Origin: Pseudomonadota bacterium
Lineage (GTDB): Bacteria > Desulfobacterota > Desulfarculia > Desulfarculales > Desulfarculaceae
Direction of reading: 5' to 3'
DNA: 50,257 nt
Assembly (NCBI GenBank): GCA_018819925.1
Contig: JAHJPG010000045.1
Coordinates: 1 to 50,257 of the forward strand
This document shows positions 19,086 to 27,336 of the stretch, piece after piece. The translations under genes were made by a program, and so were the position numbers. Position 1 is the first letter of the stretch. Every line of letters begins with the position of its first letter. Below the pieces are notes generated by a model. That model did no database searches. It saw nothing but the letters and a program-made list of their open reading frames with translations, and was not told where the DNA came from.

Positions 19086-19390
19086 ATAAATTTTAGGTGT
19101 CGGCCCTTTTTTAAACGATTTGGTCACTTACTTGTACATCATGATGATCTCCCTGGGGCCGGCGTTTTGGTGAGAAGCCGCCGCGAGTCGTGGGTCAACG
19201 CCTTGGCCGAGGGTCGTGGCGGCGAATTTTCGCCGCCGGCCACATTATCATGGGCCAGGGCGTGCAATACCCGCCCGCCTGGCGGACCTTGCTGATATTC
19301 TCCAATCTGCTATTAATGTTGGTGGCCACCCCGCATGCCGCAACTCATCTTCGGCACCCGAGCGAGCCCCCCTGGCTGGAGGAACGAACT
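19086..19390 (+). other. Intergenic leader upstream of the acyl-CoA ligase
   Basis: This is the rest of the 447-bp gap between the TetR gene and the ligase. TTTTTAAACGA at 19108-19118 is the inverted copy of TCGTTTAAAAA at 19030-19040, bracketing the efflux promoter. A hairpin with perfect 9-bp arms (GGCGGCGAA/TTCGCCGCC) lies at 19218-19237. The ligase reading frame remains open through this leader from 19190, but without family similarity or a good ribosome-binding site, so I treat it as non-coding. No clear plus-strand promoter is visible. Confidence 0.4.
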
Positions 19391-20896
19391 ATGAATCTGG
19401 CCCGCAACCTGGAGCAGGCGGCCCGCTTTTTTTCGGAATTCCCCGCCGTGGCGGAGCGGGGGCAGACCGCCAGCTACGCCTCCCTGGAGGCTGAAAGCAG
19501 CCGGATCGCCGGGGCGCTGGCCGGGTTGGGCCTGGCCCCGGGGGAGTTCGTGGCCATCTGCCTGCCCAACTCTCGTGAGTGGCTGTCCGCCTATTTCGGG
19601 GTGCTCAAGACCGGGGGCGCGGCGGTGACCCTGGCCGCCGGGCTGCCGCCGGACGAACTCAGGCCCCTGCTGGCCGACTGCAAGCCCAAGGTGTTTTTCA
19701 CCACCGGGGAGAAACTGACTTCCCTGGGGGGGCGCCCGGAGATCGAGGCGCCCGTGGTCATCGCCCCGGGCGGGGACTTCACCTATGAGGAACTGCTGGC
19801 CCGGGGCACCGATGATTTCCCGGCCGTGGAGCGGGGGCGCGGCGACGTGGCGGCGGTGCTCTACACCGGCGGCACCACCGGCGTCCCCAAGGGGGTGATG
19901 CTCACCCACGAAAACCTGATGGTCTCGGCCCACAACGTGGCCCGCCAGGAGCGCTCCACCCACGAGGATCGGGCCCTGTGCTTTTTGCCCCTGAACCACG
20001 TCTTCGGCCAGGTGCATGTGATGCACTCCACCATCCTCACCGGCGGCTGTTTGGAGATGCTGCCCGCCTTTGACTTGGATGAGGTGTTGGCCGCCTTGGG
20101 CCGGGGCGAGGTCACCAAGTTCTACGCCGTGCCCACGGTGTATTTGCGCCTGCTGGGCCTGGACAACCTGAGGCAACGCCTGGGCCGGGTGCGCTACTGT
20201 TTTTCGGCCGCCGCCAGCATGGCCCTGGAGGTGGTGCGGGAGTGGAAATGGGCCTCGGGCCTGAACATCCACGAGGCCTACGGCATGACCGAGTCCGCCT
20301 CCATGGTCACCTACAACCATTACTACCGCCACAAGGTGGGCTCGGTGGGCACCCCGGTGGGCTCGGTGGAGGTGGCCATCATGGACCGGGAGGGCCGCCC
20401 CCTGCCCCAGGGCCAAGAAGGAGAAATCTGCATCCAAGGGCCCAACATCATGCGGGGCTATTTGAACCGCCCCGAGGAGACCGCCCGGGCCTTTTGGGGC
20501 CCATGGTTCCGTTCCGGCGATGTGGGTTATTTGGACCAAGAAGGCTATTTGTATATCGTTGACCGCATAAAGGACATGATCATCACCGGCGGGGAGAACG
20601 TGTACCCCCGGGAGGTGGAGGAATTGCTTTACCAGCGGCTCGAAGTGGCCGAATGCGCCGTGGTGGGTCTGCCCGACCGGGAGTATGGCGAGCGGGTCAC
20701 CGCAGTGATCGTGCCCAAGGCCGGGGCCGATCTGGACCCCGAGGAGCTTCGGGCCTACCTCAAGGAGCGCCTCTCCGGTTTCAAGGTGCCCAAGGCATTT
20801 CTTACGGTGCCGGAGTTGCCCAAGTCGGCGGCGGGCAAGATATTAAAGCGGGTGCTCAAAGAAAACATCCAACGCCAACCCCCGCCGCGCCATTAA
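19391..20896 (+). CDS. Acyl-CoA synthetase (AMP-forming)
   Basis: A 501-aa class-I adenylate-forming ligase that activates a carboxylic acid to its CoA thioester via an acyl-adenylate. The P-loop is YTGGTTGVPKG, A5 is YGMTESASM, A7 is RSGDVGYLDQEGYLYIVDR, A8 is KDMIITGGENVYP and the catalytic lysine lies in KSAAGKILKR near the C-terminus. The ATG at 19391 has GGAGGAA seven bases upstream and matches the family N-terminus. An acyl-CoA dehydrogenase follows 25 bp downstream, so the pair probably activates and then desaturates the same acid. Medium/long-chain or aromatic-propanoate substrates are all possible. Confidence 0.92.
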   Translation: MNLARNLEQAARFFSEFPAVAERGQTASYASLEAESSRIAGALAGLGLAPGEFVAICLPNSREWLSAYFGVLKTGGAAVTLAAGLPPDELRPLLADCKPKVFFTTGEKLTSLGGRPEIEAPVVIAPGGDFTYEELLARGTDDFPAVERGRGDVAAVLYTGGTTGVPKGVMLTHENLMVSAHNVARQERSTHEDRALCFLPLNHVFGQVHVMHSTILTGGCLEMLPAFDLDEVLAALGRGEVTKFYAVPTVYLRLLGLDNLRQRLGRVRYCFSAAASMALEVVREWKWASGLNIHEAYGMTESASMVTYNHYYRHKVGSVGTPVGSVEVAIMDREGRPLPQGQEGEICIQGPNIMRGYLNRPEETARAFWGPWFRSGDVGYLDQEGYLYIVDRIKDMIITGGENVYPREVEELLYQRLEVAECAVVGLPDREYGERVTAVIVPKAGADLDPEELRAYLKERLSGFKVPKAFLTVPELPKSAAGKILKRVLKENIQRQPPPRH

Positions 20897-20921
20897 AGTG
20901 ATTGATTGAAGAGGTGAAGCC

Positions 20922-22067
20922 GTGCTAGGCGATCTGTACCAGGAAGAACATCGTATTTTCCGTGAATCCGTGCGCCGCTTCGTGGCCGACCGGGTCACCC
21001 CCAACGTGCCCCAGTGGGAGGAGCAGGGGGCGGTGCCCCGTGATCTGTGGCTGGCCATGGGCGAACAGGGATTCCTGTGCCCATGGATGCCCGAGCAGTA
21101 CGGCGGCCTGGGCCTGGGCTTCGAGTATTCGCTCATAGTCAACGAGGAGTTGATTCGCGGCGATGGCTTCGGGGTGGGGGCGCCCCTGCACAACGACGTG
21201 GCCTCGCCCTATCTGGCCGCCTACGGCACCGGGCGGGCCAAGGAGAAATTCCTGCCCGGCTGCGTGAGCGGCGAGGTTATCACCGCGGTGGGCTTCACCG
21301 AGCCCGGCGCGGGCAGCGACCTGGCGGCCATCCGCACCACGGCGGTCAAGGACGGCGATGAATACGTCATCAACGGGCAAAAGACCTTTATCACCAACGG
21401 CTACTTCGCCGACCTGGTGGTGCTGGCGGTAAAGACCGACCCCTCGGCCGGCTACAAGGGCATCAGCCTGATCCTGGTGGACAAGGACGCGCCGGGCTTC
21501 TCCCGGGGGGCTCCCCTGCACAAGATGGGCATGCGCATGCAGGACACCTCCGAGCTTTACTTCGCCGACTGCCGGGTGCCGGCCTGGCATCTGTTGGGCC
21601 AGGAAGGCCAGGGCTTCAAGTACATGATGGCCAAGCTCCAGCAGGAACGCATCGAGGTGTGCATCAAGTGCCAGGTCATGGCCGAGGAGTGCTTAAAGGA
21701 GGGTTTGGAGTTCGCCAAAACCCGGGAGGCATTCGGCAAGCCCATCGGCTTTCACCAGGCCAACGCCTTTAAGCTGGCGGAGATGGCCACCGACGTTCAA
21801 CTGGGACGCACCTTTTTGGACGACCTGATCTTCTCCCACATCCAGGGCAAGGACGTGGTGCAAAAGGTTTCCATGGCCAAATACTGGCTGGGGGAGATGG
21901 TCAACCGGGTGGCCTACCAGGCGGTGCAACTGCACGGCGGCTACGGTTTCATGGAGGAATACCGCATCTGCCGGCTCTATCGCGACGTGAGGGCCCTTTC
22001 CATCTTCGCGGGCACCAGCGAGATCATGAAGCTTATAATCAGCCGCAACCTGGGGCTGCGCTCCTAG
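20922..22067 (+). CDS. Acyl-CoA dehydrogenase
   Basis: A 381-aa FAD enzyme that makes 2,3-enoyl-CoA and passes electrons to electron-transfer flavoprotein. It has the FAD/substrate motif FTEPGAGSDLAAIRT (125-139), KTFITNG (154-160) and the C-terminal signature QLHGGYGFMEEYRICRLYRD. The position used as catalytic Glu in medium-chain enzymes reads FAGTSEIM here. The likely base is instead Glu242 in LQQERIE, as in long-chain and isovaleryl-CoA dehydrogenases. The start is GTG at 20922 after GAGGTGAAG. It is co-transcribed with the upstream ligase. Confidence 0.94.
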   Translation: MLGDLYQEEHRIFRESVRRFVADRVTPNVPQWEEQGAVPRDLWLAMGEQGFLCPWMPEQYGGLGLGFEYSLIVNEELIRGDGFGVGAPLHNDVASPYLAAYGTGRAKEKFLPGCVSGEVITAVGFTEPGAGSDLAAIRTTAVKDGDEYVINGQKTFITNGYFADLVVLAVKTDPSAGYKGISLILVDKDAPGFSRGAPLHKMGMRMQDTSELYFADCRVPAWHLLGQEGQGFKYMMAKLQQERIEVCIKCQVMAEECLKEGLEFAKTREAFGKPIGFHQANAFKLAEMATDVQLGRTFLDDLIFSHIQGKDVVQKVSMAKYWLGEMVNRVAYQAVQLHGGYGFMEEYRICRLYRDVRALSIFAGTSEIMKLIISRNLGLRS

Positions 22068-22090
22068 GCTTTTCATGAAGGCTGCGGGTC

Positions 22091-22210
22091 CGGCTGCGCC
22101 AGCCACCGGCATACCGCGTTGCTGGCTGCGCTCGGGCCTCGACGTAGTCTTGCCTACGCCTGCGGCCCTCGCTCGCCAGACGCCTTGTCTGCCGGCGGCT
22201 GGCTGTGCCG
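22091..22210. repeat. Long imperfect inverted repeat between convergent genes
   Basis: A roughly 120-bp stem-forming block. Outer arms at 22098-22111 and 22190-22203 pair over 14 bp with one mismatch (GCCAGCCACCGGCA with TGCCGGCGGCTGGC), extended outwards by CGGC/GCCG. An inner nested pair includes GGGCCTCGACGTAG/CTACGCCTGCGGCCC. It fills the gap between the convergent dehydrogenase and hydrolase genes. It resembles dispersed palindromic intergenic elements and could also terminate transcription; I see no second copy in this window. Confidence 0.6.
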
Positions 22211-22266
22211 AGGCCATGTGCAAACCGCTTTAAAAGGACGGCATCAATAACCAAATATTCGGGTTG

Positions 22267-23127
22267 CTAAGTCGGGGCCAGAAACTCCCGCAGGGCCCGG
22301 TCCCGGGCCGGGTTGGGCTGGAACATCAGGGTGAAATGGTCGGTCCCCGTCAGGTCCACCGCCTGGGCCCGGTCAATCTCCCCAAGCATGCGTTCCAGGG
22401 CGTCCTGGGGCAGCAGGACGTCGTCTTGATCCAACATGCCCTTGCCCGCCCGCAGTATCAGCACCGGGCAACGCACGCGCTGGTAAAAGGAGGAGGGCTG
22501 GACCTGGCGCAGGTTGCTGCGCTCCTCCTCTATGTTGTCCGGATGCACCCGGGAGCGCACCCCGCCGGGCACCGCTTCCATCTCGTGGTCGAAGTAGTCG
22601 GTCGTTACCTGGTTCCAGGGGTTGAAGTAGGAGGCCTGGCGCATCAGGTCCAGGTAGGCCTCCCGGCTGGGCAACACCTGGCCCAGCCGGTCCACCGAGG
22701 GCTTGGTCCCCTTGTTCACCTTGACCCATTGCTCCGCGTTCAACTCGCCGCCGCCGTCCAAGAGCACCAGTTTGTCCACCATCTGGGGATAGTCGGCGGC
22801 AAATGCCAGGCAGATGTAGGCCCCCAGGGAGTGGCCCATGAGGCTTACCCGTTCCAGGCCCAGGCCTCTTATCACCGCCGCGATGTCTTGGCAGTGGTGA
22901 GCCAGGGAATAGCCGGCGGCCGGCTTGTCCGAGAGGCCCCGGCCCCTTAGGTCCATGGCCAATACCCGGTTCTGTCCCTTCAGGGCCTCGGCCAGAAGCT
23001 GAAAGCAATGCAGGTTGGCGGTGAGGCCATGCACCCCCAGCACCGCCGGGCCCGGTCCGGGCCACTCGGCCATCTGAATTTCAACTCCGCCGGAGCCCGG
23101 TAGCCTGTAGGTCTTTTGTGGTTTCAC
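22267..23127 (-). CDS. Alpha/beta-fold hydrolase
   Basis: A 286-aa alpha/beta hydrolase at the end of the Liv/beta-oxidation operon. The oxyanion region is GVHGLTAN (31-38), the nucleophile Ser100 lies in GHSLGA, and the catalytic histidine is probably His264 in GTDHFTLMF, with the acid near 233-236. The sequence resembles the C-C-bond or thioester-hydrolase branch (MhpC/BioH-like), but no substrate can be assigned. It begins 11 bp after the MaoC-like gene. In context it may hydrolyse a ring-opened or CoA-ester intermediate. Confidence 0.88.
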   Translation of the reverse strand: MKPQKTYRLPGSGGVEIQMAEWPGPGPAVLGVHGLTANLHCFQLLAEALKGQNRVLAMDLRGRGLSDKPAAGYSLAHHCQDIAAVIRGLGLERVSLMGHSLGAYICLAFAADYPQMVDKLVLLDGGGELNAEQWVKVNKGTKPSVDRLGQVLPSREAYLDLMRQASYFNPWNQVTTDYFDHEMEAVPGGVRSRVHPDNIEEERSNLRQVQPSSFYQRVRCPVLILRAGKGMLDQDDVLLPQDALERMLGEIDRAQAVDLTGTDHFTLMFQPNPARDRALREFLAPT

Positions 23128-23138
23128 GGCCAGTCTCC

Positions 23139-23570
23139 TTAGGCTACGTTGCGCAGGGGAGGGATGACCTCGGCCACCCCCTTGAGCACCGTCTGGCCAT
23201 CCTGGTTTTCCACCAAGGTGGCCAGGCGCACCCGGTTGCGGCTGGGCATCACCTCCAAAACGTTTATCGATATGGTGAGGTCATCACCGGCGTAGACCGG
23301 TTTGGTGAAGTTGAGCTCCTGGGAGACATAGATGGTGCCCAGGCCGGGGTACTCCGTTCCCAGTACGAACCCCACCAGGCTGGCGGTGAGCATGCCCGGG
23401 GACACGATGCGGCCAAAAAAGGTGTCCTTGGCCATCTCCGGGTCCTGGTGAAATGAATGGTGGTCTCCCAGGGAATGGGTGAAGGAGATCATCATTTCCT
23501 CGGTCATGGTCACCGTTTTGCGGTGGGTGTGCCCAACGTTGATTTGGTTGATGCTCACTCCTTGCGGCAT
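23139..23570 (-). CDS. MaoC-like hydratase (hot-dog fold)
   Basis: A 143-aa single hot-dog-fold protein of the MaoC/(R)-specific enoyl-CoA hydratase group. The catalytic dyad is Asp36 and His41 in LGDHHSFHQD, followed by the family FFGRIVSPGMLTASLVG motif. It would add water to a trans-2-enoyl-CoA, giving the (R)-3-hydroxy product. The length fits a monodomain PhaJ-type enzyme. It follows livM after 77 bp and lies in an operon that also encodes a crotonase-type hydratase. Confidence 0.88.
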   Translation of the reverse strand: MPQGVSINQINVGHTHRKTVTMTEEMMISFTHSLGDHHSFHQDPEMAKDTFFGRIVSPGMLTASLVGFVLGTEYPGLGTIYVSQELNFTKPVYAGDDLTISINVLEVMPSRNRVRLATLVENQDGQTVLKGVAEVIPPLRNVA

Positions 23571-23647
23571 GTCCCTGTTCCTCTATGTTAGATCGACCGA
23601 GTAAGGCGGCACGACGTTTGCGCACCTGTCCAGCCTGGAAGCGAGAA

Positions 23648-24766
23648 TCAATGGTTTGGCTCCGCCAAGCGAAGCTTTCGCCTGGCGATGATGTCCCGGG
23701 CGGTTCCCACCAGGCCCTTGGGGAAGAAGATCACCACCAGGATGAACAATATCCCGAAGTATAAAATCCAGCGCTCGGCCAGGCGGTGGGCCACCTCCAC
23801 GGTGGGCAGGAGCAGCACGGCCAGCTTTTGCAAATCCGGCAGCCAGGCCTCGGCCACCTGGATGAAGGCCGCGCCCATGATGCTGCCGTAGAGGGTGCCC
23901 ATGCCCCCGATGATCACCATCAACAGCACGTTGAGCATCACCGGGACGCCCAGCACCGAGGTGGGGTTCACGTAGCCCAGCCACATGGCGAAAAGCACTC
24001 CGGCCAGGGAGGCCACCACCGAGCCGAACACGTTACTGAGCACCTTGTAATGGAAGGTCTTGTAGCCCAGGGCGGTGCTGCGCTGCTCGTTGTCTCGCAC
24101 CGATTTGAGCACCCTGCCCACCGGCGAGCGCACGAAGCGCACCAGGCCGATGAACAACAGGACAGAAGCCACCAAGATGAAGTAGTAGGTCAACAGGCGT
24201 CCGTTGAGGGGTGCGCCAAAGATGGTGCCGCTGCTCCAGTTGACGTTGAATACGCCGGGCAGGTTGAAAGATACGCCATCCTCTCCCATGGTCAAGTCGT
24301 GCCACTGGTCGCCCAGGATGAAGACGAACTCAGCGAAGGCCAGGGACATCATGGTGAAAAAGATGGCTTTTACCCTAAGGGAGAAGAAGGCCAGGGCCAC
24401 GGCCAAAACACCGCTGAGGCCCACGGCCAGGGCCATGGCCACGAAGATGTGGTACCAGGCCGAGTGGCCGCTGTGGAAGGTGACCAGGGCCAGGGAGTAG
24501 GCCCCGATGCCGAAGAAGGTGACGTGGGCCAGGGAGAGGATGCCGGTGTAGCCCAGGATCAGGTCGTAGGAAGCGGCCACCACCGCGAAGATCATGACCT
24601 TGGTCATCACGTCCATGGCCCTGAAGGAGGGCAACAGCAGGGGCCCCGCGATAAGGCAGGCCAACAGGAGCAGTTGCACCCAGAGGGCCGGGCGGGTGAA
24701 GCGCACCTGGCGCAGGGCACGGCGCTCCATTTGCACGGGAGTCGGTTGCATCGCCTTGTTCTCCAT
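23648..24766 (-). CDS. livM: Branched-chain-type ABC transporter permease (LivM)
   Basis: A 372-aa inner-membrane permease with about 9-10 hydrophobic helices and the LivM signature VGRVLKSVRDNEQRSTALGYKT in the cytoplasmic loop. The N-terminal extension is longer than usual. It pairs with LivH, whose gene ends 4 bp upstream. In this operon with acyl-CoA enzymes, the transporter may import an organic acid rather than an amino acid. Confidence 0.94.
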   Translation of the reverse strand: MENKAMQPTPVQMERRALRQVRFTRPALWVQLLLLACLIAGPLLLPSFRAMDVMTKVMIFAVVAASYDLILGYTGILSLAHVTFFGIGAYSLALVTFHSGHSAWYHIFVAMALAVGLSGVLAVALAFFSLRVKAIFFTMMSLAFAEFVFILGDQWHDLTMGEDGVSFNLPGVFNVNWSSGTIFGAPLNGRLLTYYFILVASVLLFIGLVRFVRSPVGRVLKSVRDNEQRSTALGYKTFHYKVLSNVFGSVVASLAGVLFAMWLGYVNPTSVLGVPVMLNVLLMVIIGGMGTLYGSIMGAAFIQVAEAWLPDLQKLAVLLLPTVEVAHRLAERWILYFGILFILVVIFFPKGLVGTARDIIARRKLRLAEPNH

Positions 24767-24770
24767 GGCC

Positions 24771-25790
24771 CTAGTCCTTGCCCATGAGGCCGGTGGGGCG
24801 GATGAGCAGAATCACGGCCATGATCATGATGTTGGCCCCCAAGGCCAGGGGAGGCAGGGTGTAGGCCACGTAGTTGAAGGCTAGGCCCACCATGATGGCC
24901 CCCAGGAAGGACCCGGTCACCGAACCCATGCCCCCGATAATCACCACGATGAGGGCGAAGATGAGGTTCTCCTCGCCCATGGCCGGGTGAATCTGCTCCT
25001 TGAAGATGGACCACATGGTCCCACCCACGGCAGCCAGGGCCGCGCCGGCGCAGAACACCCCGGTGAAGACGCGCCGGATGTTGTAGCCCAGGGTTTCCAC
25101 CACTTCCTTGTTTTCCACCCCGGCTCGCACGATGATGCCCAGTTTGGTGCGCATCATCACCAACTGGATGCCCGCCAGCACCGCCAGGCCCACCACGATG
25201 GCCACCACCCGGAACTTGGTGACGATCACGTCCATGACGTCCCAGCTTCCCTGGAAGGCCTGGGGCACGATGACCACCTCGTCGTTGGGGCTCCACACCA
25301 CCTTGAGCACCTCCACCAGGATCAGGGAGGCCCCCATGGTGATGAGTATCTGCTTGAGGTGGCTGCCGTAGGTGAGGCGCACCAGCATCTTTTCCAGCAC
25401 GATGCCCATGATCCCGCCCACCACCAGGGCAGCCAGCAGACAAAGCATCACCGAGCCGATGCTCTGGGCGGCGCCCGCCCCCTCCACCCAGCCGATCTTC
25501 TGCAAGGCGTTCAACAAGGAGAAGCCCACGTAGGCGCCCCATACGAAGAAGGCGCCGTGGGCCAGGTTCAAAACGTCCATGAGGCCGAATATCAGGGTGA
25601 GCCCCGAGGCGGTGAGGAATATGAGCATGCCCATGGCCAACCCGGCCACGGTGAGCACCGCGTAGGTGGTGGGGTCTATCCACAACAGGGGTAAAAACCA
25701 GATGCCCACCGAGGCGGTCCACACCCCCAATTTCTTGGGGTCCATGCCGCTCTTTTCTTGAATTCCAACCGTGGCTGCTTGGGAAGTCAT
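24771..25790 (-). CDS. livH: Branched-chain-type ABC transporter permease (LivH)
   Basis: A 339-aa inner-membrane permease with several hydrophobic segments. The LivH hallmarks are LMDVLNLAHGAFFVWGAYVG and VRAGVENKEVVETLGYNI in the ATPase-coupling loop, and VIIGGMGSVTGSFLGA near the C-terminus. It lies 13 bp after livF and 4 bp before livM. Confidence 0.94.
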   Translation of the reverse strand: MTSQAATVGIQEKSGMDPKKLGVWTASVGIWFLPLLWIDPTTYAVLTVAGLAMGMLIFLTASGLTLIFGLMDVLNLAHGAFFVWGAYVGFSLLNALQKIGWVEGAGAAQSIGSVMLCLLAALVVGGIMGIVLEKMLVRLTYGSHLKQILITMGASLILVEVLKVVWSPNDEVVIVPQAFQGSWDVMDVIVTKFRVVAIVVGLAVLAGIQLVMMRTKLGIIVRAGVENKEVVETLGYNIRRVFTGVFCAGAALAAVGGTMWSIFKEQIHPAMGEENLIFALIVVIIGGMGSVTGSFLGAIMVGLAFNYVAYTLPPLALGANIMIMAVILLIRPTGLMGKD

Positions 25791-25803
25791 GCTTTCGCGC
25801 TCC

Positions 25804-26514
25804 TCAGGCGATGCCTAGATACTTTTGTTTGAGCCCCTCGTCATGCACCAGATCGGCCATGAGCCCCTGGTGCACGGTGCGGCCGTCGTCCAGGATGAAG
25901 TAGGCCACCCCCACATGGCTGGCCATGTAGAAGTTCTGCTCCACCAGGATCACCGTGGTGTGGTTCTTGATGTGGTTGATGGACTCGATGAGGTGGTCCA
26001 CCACGATGGGGGCCAGCCCCTTGGAGGGCTCGTCGATGAGCAACAGGTCGTGGTCGTTTACAAAGGCCCGGGCGATGGCCAGCATCTGCTTTTGCCCCCC
26101 GGAGAGCACCCCGGCCTTGGAACGCCAAAACTTCTTCATGTCCGGGAAAAGTTCGAAGATCGTCTCCATGCGGGCCCAGGCGCTCTCGTTTTCGGTGAGC
26201 ATGGCCAGACGGAAATTTTCCTCCACGCTCAGGGTGTAGAGCACCGCCTGGTCTTCGGGCACGAAACCCACCCCCAGCTTGGCCACCTCGTAGGGCTTCA
26301 TGGCCTGGATTGCCTGGCTCTTGAGGGTGATGCTCCCCGAGGAGGCCGGGGTCAGGCCCATGATGGTGCGCAGGGTGGTGGACTTGCCCGCCCCGTTGCG
26401 CCCCAGCAACACCGTGGCCTGGCCGGGCATGAAGCTCAGGTCCACCCCTTGCAGGATGTGGTGCTGTTCGATGTAGGTGTGCACCCGCTCCAGAGACAGG
26501 ATGGCCTCAGCCAT
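25804..26514 (-). CDS. livF: Branched-chain-type ABC transporter ATPase (LivF)
   Basis: A 236-aa ATPase with Walker A GRNGAGKST (38-46), signature LSGGQKQ (137-143) and Walker B LLLIDEPSKGLAP (157-169, Glu162). Its ATG overlaps the livG stop region by 8 bp, implying coupled translation. It energises the LivHM channel together with LivG. Confidence 0.95.
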   Translation of the reverse strand: MAEAILSLERVHTYIEQHHILQGVDLSFMPGQATVLLGRNGAGKSTTLRTIMGLTPASSGSITLKSQAIQAMKPYEVAKLGVGFVPEDQAVLYTLSVEENFRLAMLTENESAWARMETIFELFPDMKKFWRSKAGVLSGGQKQMLAIARAFVNDHDLLLIDEPSKGLAPIVVDHLIESINHIKNHTTVILVEQNFYMASHVGVAYFILDDGRTVHQGLMADLVHDEGLKQKYLGIA

Positions 26515-27277
26515 TTTTCACCCCCCCGCCCAAATAGGCCTCCAAGACCTCACTGTTGCAGGCCACCGCCTCCGGAGTATCGTCGCAGATCAGGCGTCCC
26601 TCCTTGAGCACGGCGATGGAGTCCGAAACCGTCATGATCATGTCGAATTTATGCTCCACCAGCAGGATGGTGCGGTTGCGGGCGGCCTTGATTTGTTGGA
26701 TCAGCGCCAAAATTGCCGGCACCTCCTCCAGGCTCATGCCCGCAGTGGGCTCGTCCAGGAGCAGCAACTCCGGGTCCAGGGCCAGCAGGATGGCTATCTC
26801 CAGCTTGCGCTGCTCCCCGTGGGTCAGGGTCTTGGCCTCCACCGCCCAGCGTTTTTCCATGAGCACCTGCACCAGCAGGTCGTAGGCCCGGTCCTCCAGG
26901 GTGGAGTAGGAGCGATAGTTGCGCCAGAACACCATGCCCACCCTGGCCTTGGCCTGCAGGGCCAGACGCACGTTCTCCAAGACGCTCAGGTCGGGGAATA
27001 TGTTGGTGAGCTGGAAGGAGCGGCCCACCCCCAGGCGGGTGCGGTCGGCCGCGCCCAGGGCGGTGATGTCCCGCCCTTTGAACATGACGCTGCCGCTGGT
27101 GGGCTTGTACTGACCGCTGAGAAGGTTGAACAGGGTGGTTTTTCCCGCTCCGTTGGGCCCAATTATGGCCTTGAGGGTGAAGGGCTCCACCGCGAGGTTC
27201 ACCGCGTTCACGGCTACGTTGCCGCCGAAGCGGATGGTCAAATCCTTGGTTTGCACTACCGGGGCCTGGCTCGCCAC
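26507..27277 (-). CDS. livG: Branched-chain-type ABC transporter ATPase (LivG)
   Basis: A 256-aa ATPase. Walker A is GPNGAGKTT (40-48), the signature is the LivG-type LTHGEQRKLE, and Walker B is LLLLDEPTAGMS. I chose the GTG at 27277 because AAGGAGGAG lies just upstream and the protein then starts MASQAPVVQTKDLTIRF, matching the family length. The open frame continues 41 codons upstream through a GC-rich hairpin and is unlikely to be coding. Confidence 0.94.
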   Translation of the reverse strand: MASQAPVVQTKDLTIRFGGNVAVNAVNLAVEPFTLKAIIGPNGAGKTTLFNLLSGQYKPTSGSVMFKGRDITALGAADRTRLGVGRSFQLTNIFPDLSVLENVRLALQAKARVGMVFWRNYRSYSTLEDRAYDLLVQVLMEKRWAVEAKTLTHGEQRKLEIAILLALDPELLLLDEPTAGMSLEEVPAILALIQQIKAARNRTILLVEHKFDMIMTVSDSIAVLKEGRLICDDTPEAVACNSEVLEAYLGGGVKNG

Positions 27278-27298
27278 TGCTACGTCTCCTCCTTGAGC

Positions 27299-27324
27299 TG
27301 GGCGGGCGCCGGGGCGCCCGCCCA
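27299..27324 (-). other. Perfect 12-bp hairpin between the binding-protein and livG genes
   Basis: TGGGCGGGCGCC and GGCGCCCGCCCA form a perfect stem with only GG between the arms. It lies in the 59-bp gap after the substrate-binding-protein gene, and no T-run follows. Such intercistronic stems typically protect the upstream mRNA or partly terminate transcription, letting the binding protein outnumber the membrane components. Confidence 0.6.
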
Positions 27325-27336
27325 GGTGGGTTAGGC

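Noticed and set aside
19190-19390. N-terminal extension of the acyl-CoA ligase frame, including a hydrophobic stretch that might look like a signal peptide
   Set aside because: The ligase family begins at the ATG at 19391 with a strong ribosome-binding site; a signal peptide on a cytosolic CoA ligase would make no sense.
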